From the NCBI RefSeq assembly GCF_014698825.1, contig NZ_JACJTT010000018.1, positions 1-64,000 of the forward strand: a stretch of 64,000 nt of DNA, written 5' to 3'. Each line of letters starts with the position of its first letter. The first letter of the stretch is position 1. Shown here in pieces: positions 28,515 to 36,882 of the stretch. The notes beneath the pieces were generated by a model. That model was not told the DNA's origin. It searched no databases and was given only the letters and a program-made list of their open reading frames with translations. Position numbers and translations under genes: made by a program. This DNA comes from Richelia sinica FACHB-800. Its GTDB lineage: Bacteria > Cyanobacteriota > Cyanobacteriia > Cyanobacteriales > Nostocaceae.

Positions 28515-28638
28515 GACAAGGGGTGATAGGGAGACAAGAAAGACAAGGGGGATAAGGAAGACAAGGGGGACAAGGAAGAAAAGAATATTTTCTTTTTCCT
28601 TCCCCTCTCCTCTACTCCCCCTCTCCTCTACTCTTTCT
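28515..28638 (+). repeat. Second copy of the purine/pyrimidine repeat element
   Basis: gacaagg-type purine units, then aaaagaatattttctttt, then a ctcctctactcc-type pyrimidine tract. The 40-base core at 28579-28618 is identical to 12183-12222. It lies just after the ilvB stop and could serve as its transcript end. It also provides the stop codon of the convergent small gene at 28612. Confidence 0.85.
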
Positions 28639-28884
28639 GTCACCTTCTCTTTTCAAATCCGTTGGCGGCCGATCGCTACTCCAAGCCCACCAAGCACAAC
28701 CACATTGACAATGGTAGAATTCCTGCCATTTGCGACGATGCTCTGGGGTGCTGACAGGCGATCGCCTATTGATCCATACTCGTAAAGCATCTAGACTACT
28801 GGATCGGCATTTGGGACAACAAAATTCATAGGCATGAATAGCTTGATTTGTCCATTCTGGTGGGATGGGAGCGAAAGCGTCCAT
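28612..28884 (-). CDS. Small zinc-ribbon-like hypothetical protein, 90 aa
   Basis: The protein carries two cysteine knuckles, CCPKC (near residue 23) and CQCGC (near residue 55), separated by about 30 residues, with several aromatic residues around (EFYHCQCGCAWWAW). That fits a small zinc-binding module. The last dozen residues (REGDRKSRGEGE) and the stop codon are encoded by the purine/pyrimidine repeat copy, so the natural C-terminus was probably replaced or extended when the repeat arrived. It is divergent from the DUF3318 gene. No function is known to me. Confidence 0.7.
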   Translation of the reverse strand: MDAFAPIPPEWTNQAIHAYEFCCPKCRSSSLDALRVWINRRSPVSTPEHRRKWQEFYHCQCGCAWWAWSSDRPPTDLKREGDRKSRGEGE

Positions 28885-28946
28885 GTAATTTAGGAATTTT
28901 AGTCTAGTTATTTAAGATACATACATTATGGCTAATAATAGAAATT

Positions 28947-29558
28947 ATGGAGCCTAGTGTTGAAATTCGTCGGTTATTAGATGTGATGCCAGCTTCTGGA
29001 CGAATGATGACCAAAATCGTCAGTAAACCAGAGCAAAATAAAGTCATTGATGCAGCCTTTCCCCTGCCATTGAGCCAAGATAGACCAATTTATATTAATT
29101 TTGATTTGTGGCGACGGTTAACGAAACCACAACGGGATTTATTGTTGCTACAGATGGTTAGCTGGGTGACAGGGGTGAAGTGGTTACAGGTGGATATTTA
29201 TCAAGGTGTAGTCTTGGCAGGTTTGTTAGGTGGAGTGGTGGAAGCTGTCCAATCAGATGTAGTGGGGATAGCAATTGCGGGAGGATTAAGTGCGATCGCA
29301 TCATGGCAAATTTGGCGTAGAAATAAATCCAATGATGCTGCCTTAAATGCTGATACAGTGGCTATTCGAGTGGCACAGCGTCGCGGTTATTCAGAGTCAG
29401 AAGCCGCCCAACATTTGTTAACGGCAATTGAGACAGTAGCGAAAATAGAAGGACGCTCTACTTTAGATTTTAGCGAATTAATTCGCTGTCAGAACTTGAG
29501 AGCGATCGCTGGTTTATCACCTGTGGGCATTCCCAAAGGTCCAGTTAGTGATTTTTGA
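28947..29558 (+). CDS. DUF3318 protein
   Basis: The 203-residue protein starts EIRRLLDVMPASGRMMTKI and continues with PIYINFDLWRRLTKPQRDLLLL, the block I associate with DUF3318, a cyanobacterial family of unknown function. Two hydrophobic stretches (VVLAGLLGGVVEAV and VGIAIAGGLSAIASW) suggest a membrane hairpin. The C-terminal region (VAQRRGYSESEAAQHLLTAIETVAKIEG) is helical. It lies 43 bases before the carboxysome shell gene and could be co-transcribed, but I know of no established link to carboxysomes. Confidence 0.85.
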   Translation: MEPSVEIRRLLDVMPASGRMMTKIVSKPEQNKVIDAAFPLPLSQDRPIYINFDLWRRLTKPQRDLLLLQMVSWVTGVKWLQVDIYQGVVLAGLLGGVVEAVQSDVVGIAIAGGLSAIASWQIWRRNKSNDAALNADTVAIRVAQRRGYSESEAAQHLLTAIETVAKIEGRSTLDFSELIRCQNLRAIAGLSPVGIPKGPVSDF

Positions 29559-29601
29559 TTGGTGGATATTTTGATTAACTTTTCATGGGAGTGAAGTCAG
29601 T

Positions 29602-29940
29602 TTGACACTAGCATTGGGGATGATTGAAGTATATGGAATTCCTGCCGCAGTGGAAGCCGCAGATGCAATGTGTAAAGCGGCCCGTATCACCTTTGTTGGT
29701 TATGAAAATACAGATTTGGGGAGAATTACCATACTTATTCGGGGTGAAGTAGGTGAGGTGAATGTAGCAGTCAATCAAGGACTAAAATCAGTTGTGAAAG
29801 TAAATGGAGGGGAAATACTTTCCCATCATATTATTCCCCGTCCCCATGAGAATTTAGAATATGTTTTACCGATTTATCATAGTGCCAATATTGCTCAATT
29901 TAATACCGATATTCGCTTTCCTCCCCCACTCAGTAATTAA
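29602..29940 (+). CDS. ccmK: Carboxysome shell protein, CcmK-type BMC-H (stand-alone paralogue)
   Basis: A single BMC domain of the CcmK type: ALGMIEVYGIPAAVEAADAMCKAARITFVGYE and GRITILIRGEVGEVNVAVNQG match the hexameric beta-carboxysome shell family. The start is TTG; the register LALGMIE equals the AVGMIE start of standard CcmK proteins, and no ATG fits. The C-terminal tail after the domain (HENLEYVLPIYHSANIAQ...) is longer than in CcmK1/K2. The gene is not next to ccmLMN or another ccmK, like the satellite paralogues (CcmK3/K4 and the CcmK5/K6 classes described in heterocyst formers). I cannot decide which class. Probably a minor shell component that tunes permeability. Confidence 0.9.
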   Translation: MTLALGMIEVYGIPAAVEAADAMCKAARITFVGYENTDLGRITILIRGEVGEVNVAVNQGLKSVVKVNGGEILSHHIIPRPHENLEYVLPIYHSANIAQFNTDIRFPPPLSN

Positions 29941-29973
29941 ATAAATAATTAAAAATATATTCTCATTAATTAT

Positions 29974-31149
29974 ATGTATAACAACTTAATTTCTCGGATG
30001 GAGGCGGTACAATCGCCAATTATTCCCGTTGTTGGCGAACTCATTAAAAATTCACCTGGCACTATTTCCTTGGGACAAGGTGTAGTTCACTATAGCCCAC
30101 CACCAGAAGCTATAGAAATTCTGCCAAAATTCCTCAATGATGCCACTAATCATCTCTACAAAGCAGTTGTCGGTATTCCCCAATTATTAACAGCATTAAC
30201 TACCAAATTATCAACATTTAACAATATCGAAATTAACGAAGAAAATTGTATTGTTGTTACCGCAGGTAGCAACATGGGATTTATGAATGCTATTTTAGCC
30301 ATTACATCTCTGGGCGATGAAATTATTTTAAATACGCCCTATTATTTCAATCATGAAATGGCAATTAAAATGGCTGGATGTCAGCCGATTTTGGTAGAAA
30401 CTGATGTTAATTATCAATTACTTCCTGAAGCCATAGCCCAAGCAATTACCCCCAAAACCCGTGCAGTCATCACAATTTCTCCCAACAATCCTACAGGGGT
30501 AGTTTATTCACAAACTGCATTACAACAAGTCAATGAAATATGCAGAAATCATGGTATTTATCATATCAGTGATGAAGCTTATGAATATTTTACCTATGCA
30601 GGAGTAAAGCACATTTCCCCTGGTGCATTTCCTGACAGCAGCCAACATACTATTTCTTTGTTTAGCTTATCAAAAGCTTATGGTTTTGCTAGTTGGCGTA
30701 TTGGGTATATGGTCATTCCCCAACATCTGTTAGGTGCAGTCAAAAAAGTGCAAGATACGATTTTGATTTGTCCACCTGTAATCTCTCAATATGCTGCCGT
30801 AGGGGCATTATCAGCAACAGCAGACTACCTCACAGACCATATTAGAGCGATCGCTCAAGTTCGGCAAGTCGTTCTCGATGCACTTAACGAACTGCAAGAT
30901 ATCTGTACTATTACCCCTGCTAATGGTGCATTTTACTTTTTCCTGAAGGTCAATACTGACATGAATGATTTGGAATTAGTGAAAAAACTCATTCAGGAAT
31001 ATAAAGTAGCAGTCATCCCAGGTAACACCTTTGGCATGGAAAAAGGGTGTTATTTGCGCGTAGCTTATGGTGCTTTACAACAAGATGCAGCTAAAGCAGG
31101 GATAGAAAGATTAGTGACCGGACTGAAAGGATTAATAATTAATAATTAA
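29974..31149 (+). CDS. PLP-dependent class I/II aminotransferase
   Basis: The 391-residue fold-type I enzyme has the Schiff-base Lys234 in SLSKAYGFASWRIGY, the cofactor-binding ISPNNPTG, the YEYFTY loop region, and the terminal arginine region YLRVAYGAL. This corresponds to aspartate/aromatic aminotransferase-like enzymes (AspC/ArAT branch). The amino-acid specificity cannot be told from sequence. It begins 33 bases after the ccmK gene and precedes the YjbQ gene by 33 bases, all on the same strand, so these may share a transcript. No cysteine or membrane feature is notable. Confidence 0.92.
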   Translation: MYNNLISRMEAVQSPIIPVVGELIKNSPGTISLGQGVVHYSPPPEAIEILPKFLNDATNHLYKAVVGIPQLLTALTTKLSTFNNIEINEENCIVVTAGSNMGFMNAILAITSLGDEIILNTPYYFNHEMAIKMAGCQPILVETDVNYQLLPEAIAQAITPKTRAVITISPNNPTGVVYSQTALQQVNEICRNHGIYHISDEAYEYFTYAGVKHISPGAFPDSSQHTISLFSLSKAYGFASWRIGYMVIPQHLLGAVKKVQDTILICPPVISQYAAVGALSATADYLTDHIRAIAQVRQVVLDALNELQDICTITPANGAFYFFLKVNTDMNDLELVKKLIQEYKVAVIPGNTFGMEKGCYLRVAYGALQQDAAKAGIERLVTGLKGLIINN

Positions 31150-31182
31150 AAACTTCACTTTACCTGAATCTATTTAACAACA

Positions 31183-31620
31183 ATGAAAATAATTCATCAC
31201 TTTCTAGAAATTACCACTGATCAAGGAATCAATATTCATAATATTACTCCTCAAGTACAAGAATTTATAGATTCAACAGGTATTCACAATGGTCAAGTTT
31301 TAGTATTTTCTCGCCACACGACAACGGCTTTAGCTATTAATGAAAATGAAGTGCGGTTATTAGAAGATATAAAAGTATTTTTACGCAAACTTGCACCAGA
31401 AACAGATAAATATTTACATAACGACCTACATTTGCGAGATGTACCAGAAGATGAACCAATAAATGCCCATTCTCACCTGATGGCGATGATGTTAAGTACC
31501 AGCGAAGTTATCCCAATTATTGATAGTAAATTAGGTTTGGGAACATGGCAAAGTATTTTATTCTTTGAATTAGATGGGCCGCGGAAAAGAAATTTGTTAT
31601 TACAAGTTTCTGGGGAATAG
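31183..31620 (+). CDS. YjbQ/UPF0047-family protein
   Basis: The 145-residue protein belongs to the YjbQ (UPF0047) family: VFSRHTTTALAINENE, HNDLHLRDVP, and NAHSHLMAMMLSTSEVIPI, with the conserved histidines of the family, then GTWQSILFFELDGPRKR. Some members have been annotated as secondary thiamine-phosphate synthases; the biological role is unclear. It follows the aminotransferase gene closely. A tenA-like gene is 9 kb upstream, but proximity is too weak to argue a thiamine operon. Confidence 0.92.
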   Translation: MKIIHHFLEITTDQGINIHNITPQVQEFIDSTGIHNGQVLVFSRHTTTALAINENEVRLLEDIKVFLRKLAPETDKYLHNDLHLRDVPEDEPINAHSHLMAMMLSTSEVIPIIDSKLGLGTWQSILFFELDGPRKRNLLLQVSGE

Positions 31621-31849
31621 CTAATAAATACAGTTTCGATAGGGTCGAAAATCTGTATTACGACCTTCCCATAAGTTTGATGACCCCTCCGCAGGGGAGG
31701 GAGCATCCCAAATGTGTAAGTTTATTTTTATCTGTATTTTAGCTTATACAAGCCATAAAATAAACGAACCACATTCGCGTAGAGTCCCGCAGGGATAGAT
31801 GCGAAGAGCACGAAGGAAGAAATGGTAAATTTGTACAGTGCGTAACGTC
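31621..31849. other. Convergent intergenic region with repeat remnants
   Basis: The gap between the convergent yjbQ-like and DJ-1-like genes contains ccctccgcaggggagg near 31683 (a GC-rich hairpin) and a segment near 31770-31815 (cgcgtagagtcccgcaggga, then gcgaagagcacgaagg) of a type widely repeated in Nostoc-like genomes. No gene is visible. Confidence 0.5.
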
Positions 31850-32554
31850 TTAGTTTTCTATATCTAAACCAAAACCTGCTTGTTGGCTAGCTGTATGTGA
31901 TGCTTCAATCAAAGGTTTAGCAACCTGGAACACAGCTTCTACCAGACTAGAGGGGGCTTTTTCTGGTGAACCAACCCCAAAAGGAGGTGCTGGATTATAC
32001 TCTAACATCAATTCTATAAATTTGGCTGTATCTTCTCCACACAACATAGCCGCAATAGTTAAAGCAAAATCAATTCCTGCTGTTACCCCACCACCAGTGA
32101 TCCGGTTAGTGTCCACTACTACTCTTTCGTTACTTACTTCTACACCCATGAATGTCAGCTGTTCTCGAAACGCCCAATGACAAGCTGCACGGTATCCTTT
32201 TAGTAATCCCGCAGCTGCCAAAATTAAAGAACCAGTACACACAGCAGTCACATACTTAGCTGACTGTGCTTGCTTTTGTAAAAATGCTAATATGTGGGCA
32301 TCTTGCATCATTTCTACGGCCCCAAAGACACCACCAGGGACACACAATACATCAAGTTGGGGACATTCATAAAAGGTAGTAGTCGGTAAAATCGTGAGTC
32401 CACCATTACTCACCACTGGTTGGAGTGTTTTCCACAATAGTAAAACTTGAGTATTGGGCATAGATGCAAATACTTGATGTGGCCCAGTAATATCTAGTTG
32501 GGTCATATCAGGGTAAATAACTAAACCAATTGTATGTTGAGGCTGACTTTCCAT
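31850..32554 (-). CDS. DJ-1/PfpI-family protein, isonitrile hydratase-like
   Basis: The 234-residue protein has the class I glutamine-amidotransferase-like fold of DJ-1/PfpI. The nucleophile elbow is AVCTGSLILAAAGLL with Cys106. GLVIYPDMTQLDITGPHQVF at the N-terminus and the CVPGG and GGGVTAGIDFAL motifs resemble isocyanide (isonitrile) hydratase InhA and its relatives. Enzyme activity remains to be shown; other members are transcription-related. It is divergent from a LuxR-type regulator gene 88 bases away, so that regulator may control it. Confidence 0.88.
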   Translation of the reverse strand: MESQPQHTIGLVIYPDMTQLDITGPHQVFASMPNTQVLLLWKTLQPVVSNGGLTILPTTTFYECPQLDVLCVPGGVFGAVEMMQDAHILAFLQKQAQSAKYVTAVCTGSLILAAAGLLKGYRAACHWAFREQLTFMGVEVSNERVVVDTNRITGGGVTAGIDFALTIAAMLCGEDTAKFIELMLEYNPAPPFGVGSPEKAPSSLVEAVFQVAKPLIEASHTASQQAGFGLDIEN

Positions 32555-32642
32555 ACTTAAATTCCAGTTGCTGTAATGATTACAGTGATCCTAGAATTGA
32601 ATATGTTGGCTGCCAATTACCCAGTTGAGTACATTTTTGCTA

Positions 32643-33362
32643 ATGTCTGAGACTTTACCATCGTTGATTCAAAAAGTCACAAATGCTTCATCAGTGAATC
32701 AACTATGTGGACATTACATGGATGCAGCAGGAGAGTTGTTTGGTAGTCAACACTGGGGTATTTATATACATGGTAAAGCCGGACAACAAGGCACTATTTA
32801 TCTCAAAGGTTTACCAGATAGCTTTATTGATTACTACTCTACGGTTGGTGCAGCTTTAGATAAAGTGATGGAGTATGTTGTTTACCATCATGCACCCGCT
32901 CACGAACAAATCATGTTCACGGAAGCCACTTGGAAGCAAAGTGAACTGTATCAAATTGGTTGTGGCAAAATATATGACCACGAACATATTATGACTGGGC
33001 CGATTGTTGGAGAAGGAAGGTTAATTGGTACAGTTCAATTTGCTCGCACCAGTGGCAATCCAGCTTATAATACGCAAGACTTGTTAAAATTGAGTGCTAT
33101 CTGCGCCCATATTTCTGCCAAATTAGCACTTTTACGCTGTCAAGATGAGTTATTTCTGCCCAAACCGGAAATATTTTTAACTGCACGAGAATTGCAAATA
33201 GCTGCTTTGGTAGCCAAAGGTTTGACAAATGCAGAAATTGCCACCGAGTTATGGATTAGCCAAAATACGGTCAAGCAGACTTTAAAACGTATTTTTCGGA
33301 AGCTGGATGTATCTGCAAGAGCGGAAATGGTTGCACGGCTGCAATTAAGTAGGGTTGATTAA
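32643..33362 (+). CDS. LuxR-type regulator with a GAF-like N-terminal domain
   Basis: The C-terminal 60 residues are a LuxR HTH (LTARELQIAALVAKGLTNAEI, then WISQNTVKQTLKRIFRKLDV). The N-terminal ~165 residues look like a GAF-type ligand domain (HIMTGPIVGEGRLIGTVQFART). The frame is open 6 codons upstream to a TTG, but the ATG at 32643 has the more natural start (MSETLPSLIQ). It lies divergently from the DJ-1/PfpI-like gene, sharing an 88-base regulatory gap, and is followed by a convergent aldehyde dehydrogenase gene. Its ligand is unknown; candidates are small aldehydes or nitriles, inferred only from the neighbours. Confidence 0.88.
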   Translation: MSETLPSLIQKVTNASSVNQLCGHYMDAAGELFGSQHWGIYIHGKAGQQGTIYLKGLPDSFIDYYSTVGAALDKVMEYVVYHHAPAHEQIMFTEATWKQSELYQIGCGKIYDHEHIMTGPIVGEGRLIGTVQFARTSGNPAYNTQDLLKLSAICAHISAKLALLRCQDELFLPKPEIFLTARELQIAALVAKGLTNAEIATELWISQNTVKQTLKRIFRKLDVSARAEMVARLQLSRVD

Positions 33363-33380
33363 CCCAACCTAACTAATTGA

Positions 33381-34766
33381 TTAAATCCCAATAATTTTCC
33401 TCAGAAAAGATAGTTTACCTTTATATGGCGCATAACGCCAATTCAAATCCAAGCTAAATGTGTTTTTGAGGACACTTTTGTAATGGGAAAAAGTATCAAA
33501 GCTATGTTTGCCATGATAGCTACCTATACCGCTATCACCTATACCTCCAAATGGTAAGGAGGAAACAGCACAATGCATCACAGTATCATTAATACAAACT
33601 CCTCCAGAAGAAGTTGTATTTAAGATATATTGCTGCAAATTTTGGTTTTGTGAAAATAAATATAACGCTAAAGGTTTGGGTCTAGAATTGATGAAATCAA
33701 TAGCCTCCTGGATATTGGTATATTCAATTATTGGTAAAATCGGGCCAAATATCTCTTCTTCCATAATAGGAGCATTGACAGAAATGTCATCAATTAAGGT
33801 CGGTGCTATATATAGTTCCTCTGATTTGGTTTCTCCACCGAGAATAATTTTGCCTGATGATAGTAAGTTAACTAATCTTTGAAAGTGTTTCTGGCTAATA
33901 ATTCTGGGATAATCAGGACTCTGGCTAGGATTTTCTCCATAAAATGCTTGGAGACATTTTTGTAATTCCTGCACTAAATTCGGTTTTATTTTTTTATCTA
34001 CTAACAGATAATCAGGAGCTATACAAGTTTGTCCAGCATTAATAAATTTACCCCAAATAATCCTTTTAGCTGTATGTTCTAAGTGAATATCGCTATCAAC
34101 AATACAAGGACTTTTACCACCTAATTCTAGAGTAACAGGGGTAAGATTTTTAGCAGCGGCAGCCATGACAATCTTACCCACGGCTGTACCACCAGTAAAA
34201 AAGATGTGATCAAATTTTTCTGCTAACAGTTTTTGGCTAACTTCTACACCACCTGCAACTACAGCCAGATATTCAGATGGAAAATATTTACTGATAATTT
34301 CAGCTAATAATTGGGATGTATGGGGAGCAAGTTCAGAAGGTTTAATGACAGCACAGTTTCCCGCTGCAATGGCACCAATTAAAGGTGAAATAATTAACTG
34401 AAATGGATAATTCCAAGCACCAATAATTAATACTACCCCCAAAGGCTCAGGATAAATCTGAGCGCGATAAGGAAATAATTCTACTTCCACAGGTGCTTTG
34501 CGTGGTTTAGCCCAACTAGCTAGATTTTTAATTACCTTGCGGATTTCTTTAATGACAAACAATTCGGACGAATAAGCTTCAAACTCTGATTTATGTAAAT
34601 CAGCATATAAAGCTTGAATAATAGCTGATTTATTTTCAATAATCATTCGCTCAAGCTTTTTTAATTGCTCTAAGCGAAACGTTATATCTTTGGTTTTGCC
34701 TGTAGCGAAAAATGTTCGCTGCTGGCTAATAATTTCTGCACATTTATCTATTTGGTTCGCAATCAT
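33381..34766 (-). CDS. Aldehyde dehydrogenase, class 3-like
   Basis: The 461-residue enzyme has the ALDH cofactor motif FFTGGTAVGKIVMAAAA, the general base Glu214 in TLELGGKSP, and the nucleophile Cys248 in NAGQTCIAPDY. The short length and lack of an N-terminal extension match the class 3 (ALDH3-like) group, which includes the cyanobacterial apocarotenal/fatty-aldehyde oxidisers such as Synechocystis Slr0091. The final residues (LSFLRKIIGI) are hydrophobic and could give loose membrane attachment. NAD(P) preference is unclear. It is 22 bases downstream of the hypothetical gene ending at 34789, so both may be co-transcribed. Confidence 0.93.
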   Translation of the reverse strand: MIANQIDKCAEIISQQRTFFATGKTKDITFRLEQLKKLERMIIENKSAIIQALYADLHKSEFEAYSSELFVIKEIRKVIKNLASWAKPRKAPVEVELFPYRAQIYPEPLGVVLIIGAWNYPFQLIISPLIGAIAAGNCAVIKPSELAPHTSQLLAEIISKYFPSEYLAVVAGGVEVSQKLLAEKFDHIFFTGGTAVGKIVMAAAAKNLTPVTLELGGKSPCIVDSDIHLEHTAKRIIWGKFINAGQTCIAPDYLLVDKKIKPNLVQELQKCLQAFYGENPSQSPDYPRIISQKHFQRLVNLLSSGKIILGGETKSEELYIAPTLIDDISVNAPIMEEEIFGPILPIIEYTNIQEAIDFINSRPKPLALYLFSQNQNLQQYILNTTSSGGVCINDTVMHCAVSSLPFGGIGDSGIGSYHGKHSFDTFSHYKSVLKNTFSLDLNWRYAPYKGKLSFLRKIIGI

Positions 34767-34788
34767 AAGCTCACATCATAATTTAAAT

Positions 34789-35367
34789 CTAATCAGGGAA
34801 AGCTAAACCAGTTCTTGGGTCACGAATATATAGCCCCAGGGTAAGACTACGCATTATTTCATCCCAAATAGGTGTCAGTTGTTCGGCTTGATCTGCCCAA
34901 TAATCAAAAGTAATTAAACACTGAATATTCGAGCCTAAACCGACGCAAGTTCTTGAAAATGCTTCCCTTGGTTCAGCTTGCGTATCAATAAACTTAATCT
35001 CACACCACATGATTCTGGCAGTTTGACGCTTGACCGTTATCACTTCTCCCCTTTCAATCACGTTGCGTTTATCATTTTCCATGATTTTTTTCAAAGTTGG
35101 TTTGAGAGGAAACAAAGTCCAGTCATTGGGAGGGAGGTGATTATAAGATAATTCTAGGCAGCAATCATCATCAGGAGGTTGTTTGTCACGAAACTTGAAT
35201 GATTTTTCCTGTGGTTCAAACACCCAATTATCGGGAACATTGAAGCGAACTGCTCCCCTACCAGCTACAAAAATTTTATAACCAGGAGTACCTTGCCAAT
35301 GATGGTCTGGTTTTAATTCCAGGGTTTCTTTAATCCACTGGAGATTGCTTTTCTTACGCTTTGCCAT
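34789..35367 (-). CDS. Conserved cyanobacterial hypothetical protein
   Basis: The protein is 192 residues from the ATG at 35367 (MAKRKKSNLQWIKETLEL). The frame is open 14 codons further, but the lysine-rich start with a near-upstream purine stretch is more natural. It contains a PDHHWQGTPGYKIFVAGRGAVRFNVP segment and a later LTFDYW-like region, pattern of a beta-rich soluble domain, with no known motif. It is co-directional with and just upstream of the aldehyde dehydrogenase gene. I do not recognise the family. Confidence 0.65.
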   Translation of the reverse strand: MAKRKKSNLQWIKETLELKPDHHWQGTPGYKIFVAGRGAVRFNVPDNWVFEPQEKSFKFRDKQPPDDDCCLELSYNHLPPNDWTLFPLKPTLKKIMENDKRNVIERGEVITVKRQTARIMWCEIKFIDTQAEPREAFSRTCVGLGSNIQCLITFDYWADQAEQLTPIWDEIMRSLTLGLYIRDPRTGLAFPD

Positions 35368-35622
35368 AGTGGTTTTAGGTATTTTGTTGTTTTCAACCCC
35401 TTGGATCATAGTATCAAATTCAAAGGCAAGACTGGGTCATGGGTTGATGAGGGGTAAAACGTTGATTAGATACACCATGTTAATTATGGTGCTTGGCAGC
35501 ATTTGGGTGTGGAAATGAATTTAGCTTGAAAAATTCCCATCAGTCGAAAATAGTCAAAGTCTAAATCGATCAGATAATATGTACCCTACCAGATGGGAAC
35601 GTGTCAGCCAAGGAATAAAGCA

Positions 35623-36507
35623 ATGGGATATGTAATTGCCACAGCCAATATGAAAGGTGGAGTGGGGAAAACTACACTCACCGTCAATCTCGCAACCTGT
35701 TTAGCGAAAAATTATGGTAAGCGGGTACTTGTCCTGGATTTAGATAGCCAAATTAGTGCCACGCTCAGTTTAATGTCTCCTTTGGAGTTTGCCAAACGTC
35801 GTAAACAAAGAAAAACCTTTAGATATTTGATTGATGAGGTAATTAACCCTGATCCCAATTCCCAAATCAATATTCACGATATTATTCAATCAAAGGTCTG
35901 TAATCTACCTGGGCTAGATTTGTTACCGGGAGATATTGATTTATATGATGAATTTGTCGTTTCCGAAATGCTGCATAATCAATCTGTAGCTTTAGGTGAG
36001 CAAGATTTTGAAGCCATTTGGAATCGGTTTGAAAGGGTACTAATTAATAACATTTTGCGACCAGTACGCGATGAGTATGATTTTATTATGCTAGATTGTG
36101 CCCCTGGCTATAATCTCATGACTCGTAGTGCATTAGCTACTAGCGATTTTTATATTCTCCCAGCAAAACCAGAGCCTTTATCTGTGGTGGGAATTCAACT
36201 TTTAGAAAGGAGAATTGCCCAATTAAAAGACAGCCATGAACATGAAGCGAAGATCAATATTAAAATGTTAGGCATTGTCTTTAGTATGTGCAATACTAAT
36301 TTGCTAACTGGCAGATATTACAAACAAGTTATGCACCGTGTTGTTGAGGATTTTGGTGTAGAAACTATTTGTCAGGCACAAATTCCTGTTGATGTTAATG
36401 TTGCAAAAGCTGTTGATAGTTTTATGCCAGTGGTGTTAATGAGTCCCAGTTCAGCAGGATCTAAAGCATTTATGCAATTGACCCAGGAGTTATTGAACAA
36501 GCTGTAA
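35623..36507 (+). CDS. ParA-family ATPase
   Basis: The 294-residue protein is a ParA/Soj/MinD-type P-loop ATPase: deviant Walker A KGGVGKTTLTVNLA near the start, LDLDSQISATL (switch), and FIMLDCAPGYNLMTR (Walker B region). Such proteins position DNA or other cargo. The frame is open to an ATG at 35593, but the ATG at 35623 has AAGGA nine bases upstream and starts exactly at the family consensus (GYVIATANMKGG). No parB gene is next to it, so it is an orphan ParA-like protein; the cargo could be chromosome, carboxysome (as McdA) or other, but McdB is not evident here. Confidence 0.88.
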   Translation: MGYVIATANMKGGVGKTTLTVNLATCLAKNYGKRVLVLDLDSQISATLSLMSPLEFAKRRKQRKTFRYLIDEVINPDPNSQINIHDIIQSKVCNLPGLDLLPGDIDLYDEFVVSEMLHNQSVALGEQDFEAIWNRFERVLINNILRPVRDEYDFIMLDCAPGYNLMTRSALATSDFYILPAKPEPLSVVGIQLLERRIAQLKDSHEHEAKINIKMLGIVFSMCNTNLLTGRYYKQVMHRVVEDFGVETICQAQIPVDVNVAKAVDSFMPVVLMSPSSAGSKAFMQLTQELLNKL

Positions 36508-36882
36508 ATAATCAGGGAGAATAGGCTATAGGGAAGGAGTTCAAACTCTCATCAAGTATCGAGTGGCAATGCTTCTTAGCAACTCTATCCTTCCCTCCCT
36601 CTTCTCTTAACTACAGATTCAATTTTATTAGGACTTACGCATAAGCCACGATTCAAGAGGGTTTTAGGGATCTGTTGGGTAAGTCCTGTTCATACTTTGT
36701 AAAAGATTCTCAATTCAGAAAAAAATAAATTTACACGTTAAGTATGCCTCTGTAAGCCAGTCAAGATTATAGCTTAAATTGGAGAGTGCTTACTGAGATA
36801 TTTTTACATAAATATTTCGACGAAATCAAATATATACTGGATTACATTACCATCTTTTGACTTCTTATTTTCAGGGTATATA
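36508..36882. other. Intergenic region with a short inverted-repeat element
   Basis: About 375 bases between parA-like and diguanylate cyclase genes. The element at 36630-36687 is listed separately. The part just before 36883 is AT-rich and probably carries the cyclase promoter. Nothing else is recognised. Confidence 0.5.
36630..36687. repeat. Short MITE-like element, aggacttac ends
   Basis: A 58-base element with ends aggacttac and gtaagtcct as 9-bp inverted repeats. Repeats with aggacttacgca ends are common in filamentous cyanobacteria and are thought to derive from insertion sequences. No coding capacity. Confidence 0.65.

Noticed and set aside
35593-35622. Upstream ATG of the ParA-like gene
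   Set aside because: The internal ATG has a well-placed AAGGA site and begins at the family consensus.
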